The translations under genes were made by a program, and so were the position numbers. From assembly GCA_018894105.1 (NCBI GenBank), contig CM032127.1, positions 29,690,369-29,754,368 of the forward strand: a stretch of DNA of 64,000 nt. The letters run 5' to 3'. How positions within the stretch are numbered: position 1 is the stretch's first letter; each line of letters begins with the position of its first letter. The stretch comes from Jacaranda mimosifolia (Eukaryota > Streptophyta > Magnoliopsida > Lamiales > Bignoniaceae). Below the pieces are notes generated by a model. It was given only the letters and a program-made list of their open reading frames with translations. It made no database searches and had not been told where the DNA came from. Below are positions 37,479-48,530 of the stretch, in pieces.

Positions 37479-37929
37479 ATGTTATTCTACCTCACAATGT
37501 TGAATTTGGATAGGTGCTTGCGTGAAGACCCACTGACACCTAATGGAAACCCAGACATGCAAACTATGGTTGTTGTCAATGCTTGGAGATATTATGACTT
37601 CATTTGCATGAATGATGTCCTCAACAAACTCGAGAATGCATTGTACAATATTTATAGTACTATACCAACTACAAAGGCTTTGTGGGAATCCCTTGAAAAG
37701 AAATACAAAACTGAGGATTGGGGCGAAGAAATTTGTGGTCGGCAAGTTTTTGGAGTTTTTAATTGTGGATTCGAAGTCTGTGATATCTCAAGTTAATGAC
37801 TATCAACTCATCCTTCACAAGTTGGCTGCTAAAGGGATGATTCTTAGAGAACCTTTTCAAGTGGCGGCTCTAGTGGAAAAGTTATCTCGTGCTTGGAAGG
37901 ACTTCAAGAATTATCTAAATCATAAATGA
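37479..37929 (+). pseudogene. Copia gag
   Basis: Two overlapping frames together give a copia gag. The first has CLREDPLTP, then WRYYDFICMNDVLNKLENAL and TKALWESLEKKYKTEDWG. After a shift near 37,740 the second has KFLEFLIVDSKSVISQVNDY and LVEKLSRAWKDFKNYLNHK. These match the UBN2/Retrotran_gag_2 pattern. The frameshift and a following stop disrupt it. Confidence 0.82.
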
Positions 37930-38054
37930 AAGGAAATGACTCTTGAAGGATTGATCATGAGACTGGGATAGAAGTAGAAAATGGAACACCCAAAAAGAAA
38001 GTTGGAAGTGGTTCTCATGAGGCAAAGGAAAAGAAAAAAGTTTGGAGAAATCTG

Positions 38055-38105
38055 CTATGTCTGTAGAAAACAATAAGGGCATCGAGCTAAGGATTGTTGA
38101 AACCG
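38055..38105 (+). pseudogene. Copia gag zinc knuckle
   Basis: Translation reads ICYVCRKQ, stop, GHRAKDC: the CX2CX4HX4C nucleic-acid-binding knuckle with an in-frame stop in the middle. Confidence 0.8.
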
Positions 38106-38181
38106 CCATCAAGATAGGTCAAATAAGAAAAACAAAGTTGCCCAAGCTCATCAAACTGAAGTTGATCAAGTCTCCAATGAG

Positions 38182-38490
38182 ATGACAAAGCTAAATTTGC
38201 CATCTGTGGTGGTAAAAATAAACTTGGTAGAAATACCTAAGCAATGGTGGGTAGATACTGAGGCTACTCGACACATCTACTTCAATAGAAAGATGTTTAC
38301 AACTTATGAAAGTGATAATGAAGAAATTGTACATGGGAAATTCATCAAGTTCAGGAGTACATGGAGTTGGCAAAGTCATAGTGAAGATGACCTCCGAGAA
38401 AGAGCTAACCTTGAACAATGTGCTTCATATACTAGAAATTAGAAGAAATCTAGTGTCAAGCTCTATGTTGAGCAAAAATGGGCTTTAGGT
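38182..38490 (+). pseudogene. Copia protease
   Basis: The open frame contains [20 protein letters not shown]. The copia protease active site is normally D-[ST]-G-A-T/S. Here the glycine is Glu (DTEAT), which should inactivate it. After a frame change [20 protein letters not shown] is recognisable at 38,410-38,475, the usual copia segment after protease. Confidence 0.82.
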
Positions 38491-38659
38491 ATGTTTTTTA
38501 GTTTGATAAACTTGTGTTAAGCAAGAATGGCATGTTTGCAGGCAAAGGCTACTTATGTAATGGTCTTTTTAAATTGAATGCAATGACTATCATGCCAAAG
38601 GTTGCACAAAATGTTGAGGTGAATAATAAAACAAGTTTTGCTTATTTCTTGGAGTCCTT

Positions 38660-39060
38660 TAATTTATGACATCATAGATTAGGACATGTGAATTGTGGTA
38701 TAATAACTAAACTTACTAAAAGTGGCGTGCTATCAAAATTAAATTTTGATGCAAAATCAAAATGCAAGGTTTGCATTGAGGCAAAAATGGCAAAGATTCC
38801 TTTTAAACTAATTGAAAGAAGCATCGAACCACTAAGTTTGATACACACTAATATTTGTGACTTAAAGATGACGCAATGTAGAGGTGGTAAAAAGTATTTT
38901 GTAACTTATAACAATAATTCCACAAGGTATTGCTATGTTTATTTGCTTACAAGCAAAGATGAAGCTTTAGAAGTATTTAAACAATATAAAAATGAAATTT
39001 AAAATCAACTTAGTAGAAAAATTAAAGTACTATGAAGTGATAGAGGTGGAGAATACGTTC
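38660..39060 (+). pseudogene. Copia integrase N-terminal part
   Basis: HHRLGHVNCG and CKVCIEAKM form the HHCC zinc-binding preintegrase motif. This is followed by PLSLIHTNICDLK, where the first catalytic Asp is usually in LIHSD and here appears as Asn. Next come GGKKYFVTYNNNSTRYCYVY and, after a stop, SDRGGEY with the second catalytic Asp (about 39,038). The remainder of the core to 39,640 is eroded. Confidence 0.82.
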
Positions 39061-39599
39061 ATCCATTTCAGGAGTATTCTGTTGAAGATAGAATAATCTA
39101 TTGGTGAACATCAGAACATGTGGGGGAAGGTGGTACTAATTGCGAATCATTTATTAAATAAGTTACCCCATAAAAAGTTGCAAATAACATCCTATATGAA
39201 GCTTGAAAATGTCATCCACCCTCCTACCAATACTCTAGAATGTAGGGTTGTCTAGCAAAAGTGGCAATTCCACCTTCAAATTTTTGTTAGATACATTCAA
39301 CATAGTGAAATGTATAGATTTCTTATTTGCAAATCTGATGTAAACGACATTCGTATCAATACGATAATTGAGTCAAAGAATGCAAGATTCTTTGAAGAAA
39401 CTTTTCCATTAAAAAAGGAAGAAAAATGTGTTTCTTTAGAAAGACAAAGATAAGTACAAAGTCTAAAGAGAGAGAGGGGGGAAGAACCTAGACGTAGCAA
39501 GAGAGCTAGGACGTGTAAGTTCTTTGGACCAGACTTCTTAACTTATATGCTAGAAAGTAAGCCATGCACGTTCACTGAGGCAATGAGTACACCAAAAGC

Positions 39600-40226
39600 T
39601 CATGTATGGAAAAAAGCCACAAATAGAGAAATTGAGTCCGTCATATAAAACCATTCTTAGGAATTGGCGGATCTTCCTCTGGGAAATAAATCTCTATGGT
39701 ACAAATGGATTTTCAAGAGGCAGATGAAAGTTGATAGCTCAATTGATAAATATAAAGTGAGATTGGTTGTCAAAGGATATAAACAAAAAAAAGGTCTCAA
39801 TTACTTTGACACGTACTCATCAGTAACAAGAATAATGTCCATAAGATTGCTAATAGCTTGGGCATTAATAATCTTGAAATTCATCAAATGGACGTAGAAA
39901 TAACATTTTTAAATGGGGACCTCGATGAGGAAATTTATATAGAACAACACGAAGGGTTTATGGTTTCTGGCTAGAAAAAGGTGTGTAAGCTAGTCAAGTC
40001 ATTATACAGCTTAAAGCAAGCAACTAAACAATGGTGTTTAAAGTTTGATCAAGTCATGTTAGCAAATGGTTTTAGGATCAATGAGTGTTATAATGTGTGT
40101 ACAGCATCTAAATATATCATTATATGTCTTTATGTAGATGACATGTTCATTATTGAGAGTAACAGTGACGTGATTAAGGAAAAAAAACTACTAAGTAACA
40201 ATTTTGACATGAAAAATATGGGGTAG
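39600..40226 (+). pseudogene. Copia reverse transcriptase
   Basis: The frame at 39,664 gives LWYKWIFKRQMKVDSSIDKY, then KVRLVVKGYKQKKGLNYFDT. After a shift, HQMDVEITFLNGDLDEEIYI and GF follow. Then KLVKSLYSLKQATKQW and YIIICLYVDDMFI contain an intact YVDD catalytic box near 40,128-40,145. Two frameshifts and several stops make it inactive. Confidence 0.86.
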
Positions 40227-40229
40227 CAA

Positions 40230-40960
40230 ATGTGGTCCTCAGAATAAAGATCATTACCTAACGGGCTAGCATTAACTCAATCTCACTATATTGAAAAAGT
40301 ACTACAAAAGCTTGAGGACTCCTGTAGATATAAATCAATGGCTTACCAACAATAACAGAGATGTAAAGGCTGAATAGGAGTATGCATGTATAATTGGGAG
40401 CCTTATGTACATCAGAACTAGATGAGACCCAACAAAGCTTATGTCGTTGCTAAGCTGAGTAAATTAATAAGCAATCCAAGTCAAGAGCATTAGACCACTT
40501 TATTGAGAGTTTTTAGATACTTAAAGTATACCATGAACTATGGATTGCACTATACTAGATATCCAACTCTAATCGAGGAATACAGAGATGCAAATTGGAT
40601 ATCGGATTCTAATGAATCTAAATCCACAAATGCATATATTTACATTAGAATGAGGAGCTATTTTGTGGAAATCCTCGAAATAAAACTGCATAGCCAAATC
40701 AATGATGGAATCTGAGCTCATCATGTTGGATAAAGCAAATGAGGAAGCAAAATGGCTATGCGAGTTTCTGGAAGATATTCCAAATTGGCCAAAACCTATG
40801 TTGGCTATTTGCATACATTGTGATAGTTAATTGGCGATTGGAAGGACACATAATAGCATGTATAATGGTAAGTTTTAACACATTTGTCTTAGACATAATA
40901 CCGTTAGATAACTGTTGTTTATTGGGATTGTCTAAATAGACTATGTGAAGTTTAAAGATA
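40230..40960 (+). pseudogene. Copia RNase H
   Basis: Contains LRVFRYLKYTMNYGLHYTRY and EEYRDANWISDSNESKSTNA (RNase H D-A-D/N-W type motif) at 40,503-40,640. Further decayed sequence matches the relic at 14,100-14,754. The C-terminal ADPLTKG segment present in that relic is missing, so a deletion joins the RNase H to LTR-like sequence near 40,960. Confidence 0.8.
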
Positions 40961-40964
40961 ACCA

Positions 40965-41170
40965 ATTAGATTGGCATGTAAATTAATTCAGATTGAATGA
41001 TATTCATAATAAATGGCCATCTTCATATGATGCTTAATTTACTTCACTAACATTTGGTTGAAGCTCTTAGATCACACAAGACTAAAGGACTTGGTCACGT
41101 ACTAGGTGATGATCATAAAATAAGTCTTACACGGTCGTGATCTTAAAATATTCCAAGTCGTAGATTTCTA
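40965..41170 (+). repeat. Family D LTR fragment (copy 3)
   Basis: The reverse complement of this stretch matches 52,085-52,270. Shared phrases include ATCACGACCGTGTAAGACTT and GAATGATATTC. It directly follows the copia RNase H, which suggests that family D is the LTR of this copia family. It is truncated after about 200 bases. Confidence 0.65.
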
Positions 41171-41434
41171 ATTTTAAATATTTATTATATATGATTAAAT
41201 ATTATAATATTTTAATATTTTATCAATAATTATAATATATTATAATTTAATAGATAATTATTAATAATTATAATTTAAATTATTTTATTAATTATTATTA
41301 AATAATTGTGATATATTAATAATTTAATTTTTTTTATTTGATTTAGAATTTTTTGGTGAGCTGAGCTCGAGCTCAACTAGTATCAAGCCTGTACTCGAGC
41401 ATGAGCTCACACCCCTAGTTGGAACCATCAAACC
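41171..41434. other. AT-rich block ending in a transposon-like terminus
   Basis: Very AT-rich (TAATTATAATTTAAT-type words), ending with GAGCTCGAGCTCAAC..GAGCTCACACCCCTAG at about 41,357-41,417. The reverse complement CTAGGGGTGTGAGCTC resembles termini of plant hAT MITEs. The other end was not found. CMT copy 2 homology starts right after it. Confidence 0.4.
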
Positions 41435-42392
41435 ATCGTCAATTTCAAACTCATCACTTTCTATGTTATGTGGATTTGATTCTATTTTTTTGATTCGCTA
41501 AATTGAACTCTACAAAGATTTTCTCAATCTTCAATAGAGCAAAACTATTCCTCTGCATCTTCATTTCTTACTTGAAAATTGCATAAAACTCTTAATGATA
41601 TTGCCACTAAAGGAAGTAATTTCTACAACTTAACTAACATGTAAAGTACTACCTTTATTTTATAGCAATGACCATCAGCTGATCATTGGCTAAAATCAAA
41701 ATATAGTCTCTAAAGAAACAAATGAAATGTTAGAAAGGCAAATTTGATATTTTCCTTACATTTGGTGCAAGTTGGCTACTTCTAAAATTTTGAAGTAATG
41801 CAACTTAATGTTTTCTTTTACATCTGAATGAAAAACTCGTCTTGTGTCAATGAAATAATCTTTATCCTTTATAACCTAAAATCATCACAATGATTGAGAT
41901 AAAATTTGCATCCTATATAACTCAAGATCAAGATATTCCAAAAATTATCTTAGCATACCTTTAGTAAAACCATTGCGTGCAAATATAAGTCTCCTTACTC
42001 ACGGTCTCAAACATTTCCACAATTTTTGTAAATGAAATCCAGCTCACTTTCCGAAGCATATATTCTAATAAAAATCCACTATGTGAGAAGTGAGAGATAG
42101 GATGCCAAAGTTTCATTGTGTTCATGATTTTGCACAAACGTTAATCTGTTAACATTAAAGAATTTGCAAAATTTAGTAATATGGACGAGTTTATGAATTA
42201 AAATGGACAATTTTTTAATAAATCCATCTCAACTTTAGAAAGCTAATTAAACGTAGCTACAAAAACTTATTGCTAAGAACGTATCGAACCCTAACCAATA
42301 CTCTGTTCACTTTACCATGTTTATATAAGAAAATATCTTATACACATTTTTACAAAGTTTTACATTCTATCATCTTATTCCAAGAGAGGTGC

Positions 42393-42401
42393 TTATATAA
42401 A
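42393..42401. other. Left target-site duplication of the Mutator-like element
   Basis: TTATATAAA at 42,393-42,401 pairs with TTACATAAA at 48,906-48,914 (8 of 9 match). The paralogous empty site in CMT copy 1 at 5,616-5,624 reads TCACATAAA. A 9-bp duplication is characteristic of Mutator-like elements. Confidence 0.75.
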
Positions 42402-42545
42402 CGGTTAATTAGAAAAAAATCCCTAATCCTACTTTCATTTTAGTGATCAGTCCCCATTTGAATTTTTACACACTAAACTCCCTATTTTTTCACAAAACTT
42501 AGAAATCACTCCCCATATCTTTTAGAAAGACACATATATCCTTGT
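42402..42545 (+). repeat. Left terminal inverted repeat of the MULE
   Basis: Imperfect inverted repeat with 48,765-48,905. The best conserved part is AGTGATCAGTCCCCATTTGA (left) against GTGATCAGTCCCCACTTGA (right arm, reversed). Confidence 0.82.
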
Positions 42546-42849
42546 AGTTAGAGAAAACAACAAAAATACCTGAGAAATGCATTTTTCTCTTCAAGAAGAA
42601 TGCTTTCATTTATTTTTTTTCTAAAATCGACAACTTCTCCAAGCGGCCAAACAAAAGGGCGCAAAATCGTTCCTCTGCCATTGATGGGAGAAAGAAAAAA
42701 AAAAAAAAGACACCAAAGTTTTTGCCATTTTTTTTGTGACAATGGAAGGAGAAACAATGGCAACAAGAAGCGAAATACAAAAAGAAGTGATAAAAAGAAA
42801 CAAATGTATGTTTTCTGCATTTACAGTTTTAAATGTCTGTGATTTTTCA

Positions 42850-43316
42850 GTGTTATATTATACGGTGAAATTATCTGAAAGTGGTAGTATATTATTTGTG
42901 GTACAAAACATCCAAGCTTGCAGTACACATTAAGCAAAAGTGTAGTATATAATCTTTATAACTGTAGTATATTTTAGAAGCAAATGTAGTATAAATATTC
43001 AAACTTGCAGTACACATTAAGCAAAAGTGTAGTATGTAATCTGTATAACTGCAGTACATTTTAAAGGCATTTGTAGTACAAAATATTCAAAGCTGCAGAT
43101 TAAATGAAATTATAGTATATATAATTTGTGTGCATACAGTACATTTTAGAAGCACCTATAGTACAAAAGTATTCAAGCATGCAGTATACATTAACTGAAA
43201 ATGTAGTATATAATTTGTGTATCTGTAGTACATTTTAGAAGCAACTGTAGTACAAAATATTTAAGCCTGTAGTATACATTAAATGAAAGTATAGTATATA
43301 ATCTATGTAAAGATGA
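42850..43316 (+). repeat. MULE tandem array 1a, about 88-bp unit
   Basis: About five units, with TAGTATATAATCT-like phrases at roughly 42,941, 43,029, 43,113, 43,202 and 43,292. Each unit carries GCAGTACATTTTAGAAGCA, TAGTACAAAATATTCAAGC and CAGTATACATTAA. Every 20-30 bases an AGTACA or AGTATA word recurs. Confidence 0.88.
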
Positions 43317-44006
43317 GCTAAATTCATACGGTGCAAAAAGAGATCAGAGTTGAGTTGGGGCACCGCATACACTTCAAGTCCTTATGTATATGTTGATAAG
43401 GACGTCAATGGATCGAGTGGAGGAGAATGTCATGTGTCGCTCATTGGAGAAGAATGGCGACCTTGACTTCAAGGGGCATTAAGAGCGACAAGGCGTTGTC
43501 GGCTCACTCGGTAAGGCGAAAAAAGCCCATGAGTAGAGACTCTTACGAGGTTTGGTTTGAAAAACTGTTTCAATGGCATATTCCTTAAGTTATGCGGATG
43601 CTTCCCACCAAGTTTGAAGTCATTCCGTGTCCGTTTGGGCACCGAACATTGAGGGCGACCTGGAGTGGTCTTACTGCACGCAGGTAGTGCAAAGATGCAT
43701 TGAGCAGAGTGGCTTGGAAAAGGAATTTTGTGAAACTGTTTCAGTGGGGTGTTCCTTGAGGTGTTGGCAACGTTCTCACCAAGTTTCACCAGTAGACGAT
43801 TCCGTTTGGATAGGAAACGGCGAAGATGTTTAGAATGCAGCAGTGCAGTGGCAATGCTGGAATTCCAGCTTATTGCGAGTGTAATTACTGTTTCATGGAG
43901 AATCGGACGGGGCTGGAACTTTGTGGAGTTAATGTATAAGCCGAGAGCTATCCAACGGTTCAAGCGGCAAGTGATTTGGACGCCGGGAGAGGAAGTTGCG
44001 AAAATA
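43317..44006. other. GC-richer segment interrupting array 1
   Basis: About 690 bases near 50% GC, set inside a strongly AT-rich array and interrupting one unit. The array breaks off at ATCTATGTAA and resumes at TAGTACAAAACATTC. It contains an internal imperfect duplication of about 170 bases: GAAAAACTGTTTCAATGG near 43,557 with GTGAAACTGTTTCAGTGG near 43,731, and CACCAAGTTT in both. Open frames exist on both strands, the longest 184 codons on the minus strand (44,023-43,469), but none is recognisable and both-strand openness suggests composition rather than coding. It could be a captured host fragment or a nested insertion. Confidence 0.6.
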
Positions 44007-44550
44007 TAGTACAAAACATTCAAGCCTATAAATTAAATGAAATTATAGTATATAATCTGTGTATATGCAGTATATTTTATAACCATCTATAGTACAAAAA
44101 TATTCAAGTGTGCAGTATACATTACTAAAAATATAGTATATAATATGTGTATCTGTAGTACAGTTTAAAAGCAACTGTAGTACAAAATATTTAAGCCTGC
44201 AGTATACATTAAATGAAAGTGTAGTATATAATCTGTGTAACTGAGTACATTTTAGAAGCAAATATAGTATAAACATTTATGCTTGCAGTACACATCAGGC
44301 AAAAGTGTAGCATATAATCTATGTAACTGCAGTACATTTTAGAAGCATCTGTAGTACAAAACATTCAAGCATGTAGATTAAATTAAATTATAATTTAATA
44401 TTTGTATATATGCAGTACATTTTAGAAGCATATGTATTACAAAAATATTCAGGCATGTAGTATACATTAACTGAAAATGTAGTATATAACTTGTGTATCT
44501 ATAGTATATTTTAGAAGCAATTGTAGTACAAAATATTTAAGCCTGTAGGG
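44007..44550 (+). repeat. MULE tandem array 1b, about 88-bp unit
   Basis: Continuation of array 1 after the GC-rich interruption, about six units, with TAGTATATAAT-like phrases near 44,046, 44,133, 44,221, 44,306 (as TAGCATATAATCT) and 44,479. The consensus is the same as in array 1a. Confidence 0.87.
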
Positions 44551-44649
44551 TTTGAATCATACTTTGTATGTACATACATATGTAAATTGAAGCATACTTT
44601 GTTTATAATATTATTTTGCATGTAAGTATAATTTTCCATCAAGTATTTA

Positions 44650-45575
44650 TAATATTTTTATTTCAATACAATATGAGGGAAATGAAATACAAATGTAGAA
44701 TGAACAAAGTATAAATGGTGTTATGTTGAAGTACATTTCAATTCAATTGAAATTGAACAGTGAATTTGAGTACAATATGATAGAAATGAATTACAAATAT
44801 AGAAAAAATAAAGTATAAATGGTGTTATGTTGAAGTACACTTCAATTAAATTGAAATTATGTAGTGAATTTAAATACAATATGATGAAAATGAAGTATAA
44901 ATATAGAACAAATAAAGTATAAATAATGTTATATTGAAATACAGTTCAATTAAATTGAAATCGAGCAGTGAATTTGAGTGCAATATGAGGAAAATGAAGT
45001 ACAAACGTAGAACAAATAAAGTATAAATATTGTTATGTTGAAGTACAGTTCAATTAAATTGAAATCGGACAGTGAATTTGAGTATAATATGATGGAAATA
45101 AGTACAAACGTAGAACAAACAAAGTATAAATGGTGTTATGTTGAAGTACACTTCAATTAAATTGAAGTTGGACAGTGAATTTGAGTACAATATGATGTAA
45201 ATGAAGTACAAATGTAGAACAAATAAAATATAAATGGTGTTATGTTGAAGTACACTTCAACTAAATTGAAATCGAATAGTGAATTTGAGTACAATATGAT
45301 ATAAATGAAGTACAAATATGGAACAAACAAAGTATAAATGATGTTATGTTAAAGTACACTTCAATTAAATTAAAATCGGGCAGTGAATTTGAGTATAATA
45401 TGATGGAAATAAGTACAAACGTAGAACAAACAAAGTATAAATGGTGTTATGTTGAAGTACACTTCAATTAAATTGAAGTTGGACAGTGAATTTGAGTACA
45501 ATATGATGTAAATGAAGTACAAATGTAGAACAAATAAAATATAAATGGTGTTATGTTGAAGTACACTTATTGCAA
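44650..45575 (+). repeat. MULE tandem array 2, 103-104-bp unit, nine copies
   Basis: The phrase TTATGTTGAAGTACA and variants starts at 44,721, 44,825, 44,929, 45,033, 45,136, 45,240, 45,344, 45,447 and 45,551, a period of 103-104. Units also share GAATTTGAGTACAATATGAT and TAGAACAAATAAAGTATAAA. A block of about 185 bases is essentially identical between 45,091 and 45,402, three units apart, indicating a recent three-unit duplication. Confidence 0.92.
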
Positions 45576-45914
45576 TTGAATAATTAGTCTCCAATAATTG
45601 TAGTGATAGTCAAGTACAATATTTTGAGATTATCAGATCAGATGAAGTACGTATTTGTACGGGTTATAGGGTAGATATTATTATCAAATGCTCATTTATT
45701 TACATCTTTGAAAACATAAGTATTCTTTACATTACTGCGATTGATAACATTCATTCGTTGAACATTAGTGGTTAACACTTTAAAACTTTAATATTATTTT
45801 ATTCATATAATAAATATTACACACATTTTTAGAGTTTGATTATTAATTACTGAGGCTTAAAAAGCAAATCATGGAACAAATTTCAATTCAATAATATTAG
45901 TAAAAATATTAAGA

Positions 45915-46470
45915 AATGGAGTACATAATAGCCGAAATGAAATACAAATGTCGTGAAATCAAGTATAAATATTTCATATTGAGGTACGAAACGCTGATAC
46001 AATATCCATTTGCTAACTTCCACGCTAAACAATTACATTATTGCCAAAAAGAAGTACAAATGTCATGAAATCAAATACAATTCTACCAAATTGGGGTACA
46101 AAAAAACTGATATCCCGGACAACATGGAAAAATGTCAATTTCACGCTAAATCAAATACATAATTGCCGAAATGAAGTACAATTGTCATGAAATCAAGTAT
46201 AATTCTCCCAGATTATGGTGCAAAATAACTGATATCTCCGACAACATACAAAAATGCCAATTTCACGCTAAATCAAATACATAATTGCCGAAATAAAGTA
46301 TAATTGTCATGACACCAAGTATAGTTCTCCCAGATTGGGGTACAAAATAACTGATATCTCGGACAATATACAAAAATATCAATTTCACGCTAAATCAAGT
46401 ACATGATTACCGAAATAAAGTACAAATGTCATGAAATCAAGTATAAATCTCCTATATTAAGGTACGAAAT
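45915..46470 (+). repeat. MULE tandem array 3, about 119-bp unit
   Basis: About five units with ATTGCCGAAATGAAGTACA, CATGAAATCAAGTATAA, ATTGGGGTACAAAA and CAATTTCACGCTAAATCAA. It abuts the zinc-knuckle end of the transposase remnant. Confidence 0.88.
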
Positions 46471-46486
46471 TTAGCTAGATTATTTA

Positions 46487-46745
46487 TTCTTTGCAGGTTC
46501 GACGATTATGCCATGTTCTACCACACCTTTTACACTTAATTACACGTTTCTCAATTTGTGATGGAATCCTCTATGTCCTTCTATGCCCAGGTTGAGATCG
46601 GCAATCAGGTGCATTAATGACGCCATCATCATCTAGAGGGAACATATGCATATCATACATAGGAATAGTGTTTATCACTGCTTGGTATGCTTGTTGATAC
46701 ATCTCAACTCGGTAATATTGATCGGTAAAGTCATACGATGAAAGT
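46487..46745 (-). pseudogene. MULE transposase C-terminus with zinc knuckle
   Basis: Minus-strand translation gives YDFTDQYYRVEMYQQAYQAV with INTIP, the stretch that ends plant MuDR-type transposases (usually Y-F-x-V-E-x-Y-x-x-x-Y...I-x-P-I-P). RSQPGHRR follows, then a stop, then IPSQIEKRVIKCKRCGRTWH and NRRTC. That final part is a CX2CX4HX4C zinc knuckle ending at a stop. The match in order and spacing is strong. One internal stop breaks it. About 1.5 kb of tandem array separates it from the N-terminal piece, where the DDE core should be. Confidence 0.85.
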
Positions 46746-46759
46746 GACTTTGACTCGAG

Positions 46760-48235
46760 AGTACAAGTTTTGATAAAATAAAGTAAAATTTTGGAACACT
46801 TGAAGTATAGAACTTCAATGAATGTAGTATAAGTTTAGATAAAATGATGTATAAAATGAAGTATAATTTTAAAAAATAGAAATACAATTTTTTATAAAGT
46901 GAAGTACAATTTCAGAACACCTGAAGTATAAAACCTTAGCAATTGCAACACAATTTTTGAATAATCCATTAGTAAAATACTTGAAACTTAAATAATAGAT
47001 TCAGATAACTGAAGTACAAGTTCAGAACACTTGAAGTATAGAACTTCAATGAATAGAGTACATGTTTAGGTAAAATGATGTATAAAATGAAGTATAATTT
47101 TAAAAAATAAAAGTACAATTTTAGATAAAGTGAAGTACAATTTCAGAACACCTGAAGTATAAAACCTTAGTAATTGCAGTATAATTTTTGGATAATTCAT
47201 TAGTAGAACACTTGAAACTTAAATAATAGATTCAAATAACTGAAGTATAAGTTTAGATAAAATAAAGTACAATTTCGAAACACTTAAAGTATAGAACTTC
47301 AATAAATAGAGTACATGTTTATGTAAAATGAAGTATAATTTCAAAAAATAGAAGTACAATTTTATATAAAAAGAAGTACAATTTTAGAACACTTGAAGTA
47401 TAAATCCTTAGCAATTGCAATACGATTTTGGATAATCCATTAGTAGAACACTTGAAGTATAAAACTTAAATAATAGATTCAGATAATTGAAGTACAAGTT
47501 TACATAAAATGAAGTACAATTTCAGAACACTTGAAGTATAGAACTTCAATGAATAGAGTACATGTTTAGGTAAAACAATGTATGAAATGAAGTATAATTT
47601 CAAAAAATAGAAGTACAATTTTAGATAAAGTGAAGTACAATTTCAAAACACTTGAAGTATAAAACTTTAGCAATTGCAGTACAATTTTTGGATAATCCAT
47701 TAGTAAAACAATTTAAACTTAAATAATATATTCAAAACTAAAGTATAAGTTTAGATAAAATGAAGTACAATTTCGAAACACTTGAAGTATAGAACTTTAA
47801 TGAATAAAGTACAGGTTTAGATAAAATGAAGTACAAAAGAAAGTATAATTTCAGAAAATAAAAGTACAATTTTAGATAAAGTGAAGTACAATTTCAAAAC
47901 GCTTGAAGTATAAAGTCCTAGCAACTACAGTATATTTTGGTTAATTGATAAATATAACACTTAAAGTATATAACTTCAATAAATATAGTACAATCTTTGA
48001 TCAAATGAAGTATAATTTCAGAAAATCAAAAGAATAATTTTATATAGAAGACGTATAGTTTAGGAACACTTCAAGTATAAACTGCTAGAAGTTGCAGTAC
48101 AATTTTGGATAATCCATTAATAGAACACTATCCATTAATAGAACACTTGAAGTATAAAACTTACATAATAGAGTACAATTTCAAAACCCTTCAAGTACAA
48201 AACTTTACAAACTGCAGTACAGTTTAGATTCTATA
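46760..48235 (+). repeat. MULE tandem array 4, 230-255-bp unit
   Basis: Five to six long units, each with AGAACTTCAATGAATAGAGT or variants at about 46,808, 47,039, 47,295, 47,541, 47,789 and 47,969. Each also has GAAGTACAATTTCAGAACAC, TTGCAGTACAATTTTTGGAT and AATCCATTAGTAGAACAC. It occupies the place of the missing transposase core. Confidence 0.88.
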
Positions 48236-48241
48236 GAAGTA

Positions 48242-48530
48242 TTACCTTAAACCATCACTGCTCTTCTTTGCACTGCTGCTTAATTCATCCTTTCGGTTTA
48301 CCAAGATGTCAACAACGTTCATCTTCAATGTCAAATGTAGTAAGACTATATTCATGACACCGTCATCATCAGTCAAATTCATGTACAATTTTTGATGTGG
48401 AGCTATGTATTGCAAACTGAAGTGTTCGGCGTTGATTTCACTCCATTTTCTTGCGAGATTAATGTATATGTCCATTAACTTGATTGAACACTCCTACTTC
48501 ACTACTGGTTGACATTGTCAGAAAAATATA
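48242..48530 (-). pseudogene. MULE transposase N-terminus
   Basis: The minus-strand frame from 48,475 gives MDIYINLARKWSEINAEHF, then LQYIAPHQKLYMNLTDDDGV and MNIVLLHLTLKMNVVDILVN. This resembles the PB1-like N-terminal region of plant MuDR transposases, where a Y-x-[IV]-P and an N-D-x-D-[LV]-x-x-[MI] motif are usual. A different frame upstream opens with ATG TCA ACC AGT near 48,515, so a frameshift may separate the true start. The coding ends abruptly at array 4. Confidence 0.6.

Larger units (their letters stand above)
37441..41170 (+). mobile_element. Degraded Ty1/copia retrotransposon
   Basis: On the plus strand the order is gag, zinc knuckle, protease, GAG-preintegrase/integrase, RT, RNase H, the fixed order of Ty1/copia elements (integrase before RT). 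Each domain is described separately. All are broken by stops and frameshifts. Part of integrase (about 39,060-39,640) is poorly conserved or deleted, and the RNase H tail jumps at about 40,960 directly into sequence shared with family D LTRs. Related RNase H sequence occurs at 14.06-18.2 kb. Confidence 0.82.

Noticed and set aside
37482..37745. Minus-strand open frame over copia gag
   Set aside because: Antisense of the plus-strand gag with recognisable family motifs.
42548..42842. Overlapping open frames on both strands near the MULE left end
   Set aside because: Low-complexity Lys/Phe-rich translations of poly-A/poly-T tracts in subterminal sequence.
43469..44023. 184-codon minus-strand open frame
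   Set aside because: The plus strand is also open across the same GC-richer segment, no motif is recognisable, and the frame starts inside array sequence. It is treated as an effect of composition, not as a gene.
44650..46470. Regular repeats resembling a CRISPR array
   Set aside because: Units are directly abutting tandem repeats without unique spacers, and the DNA is plant nuclear.
42850..48235. Centromeric satellite
   Set aside because: Four different unit lengths confined between transposon ends with a target duplication; not a long homogeneous satellite.
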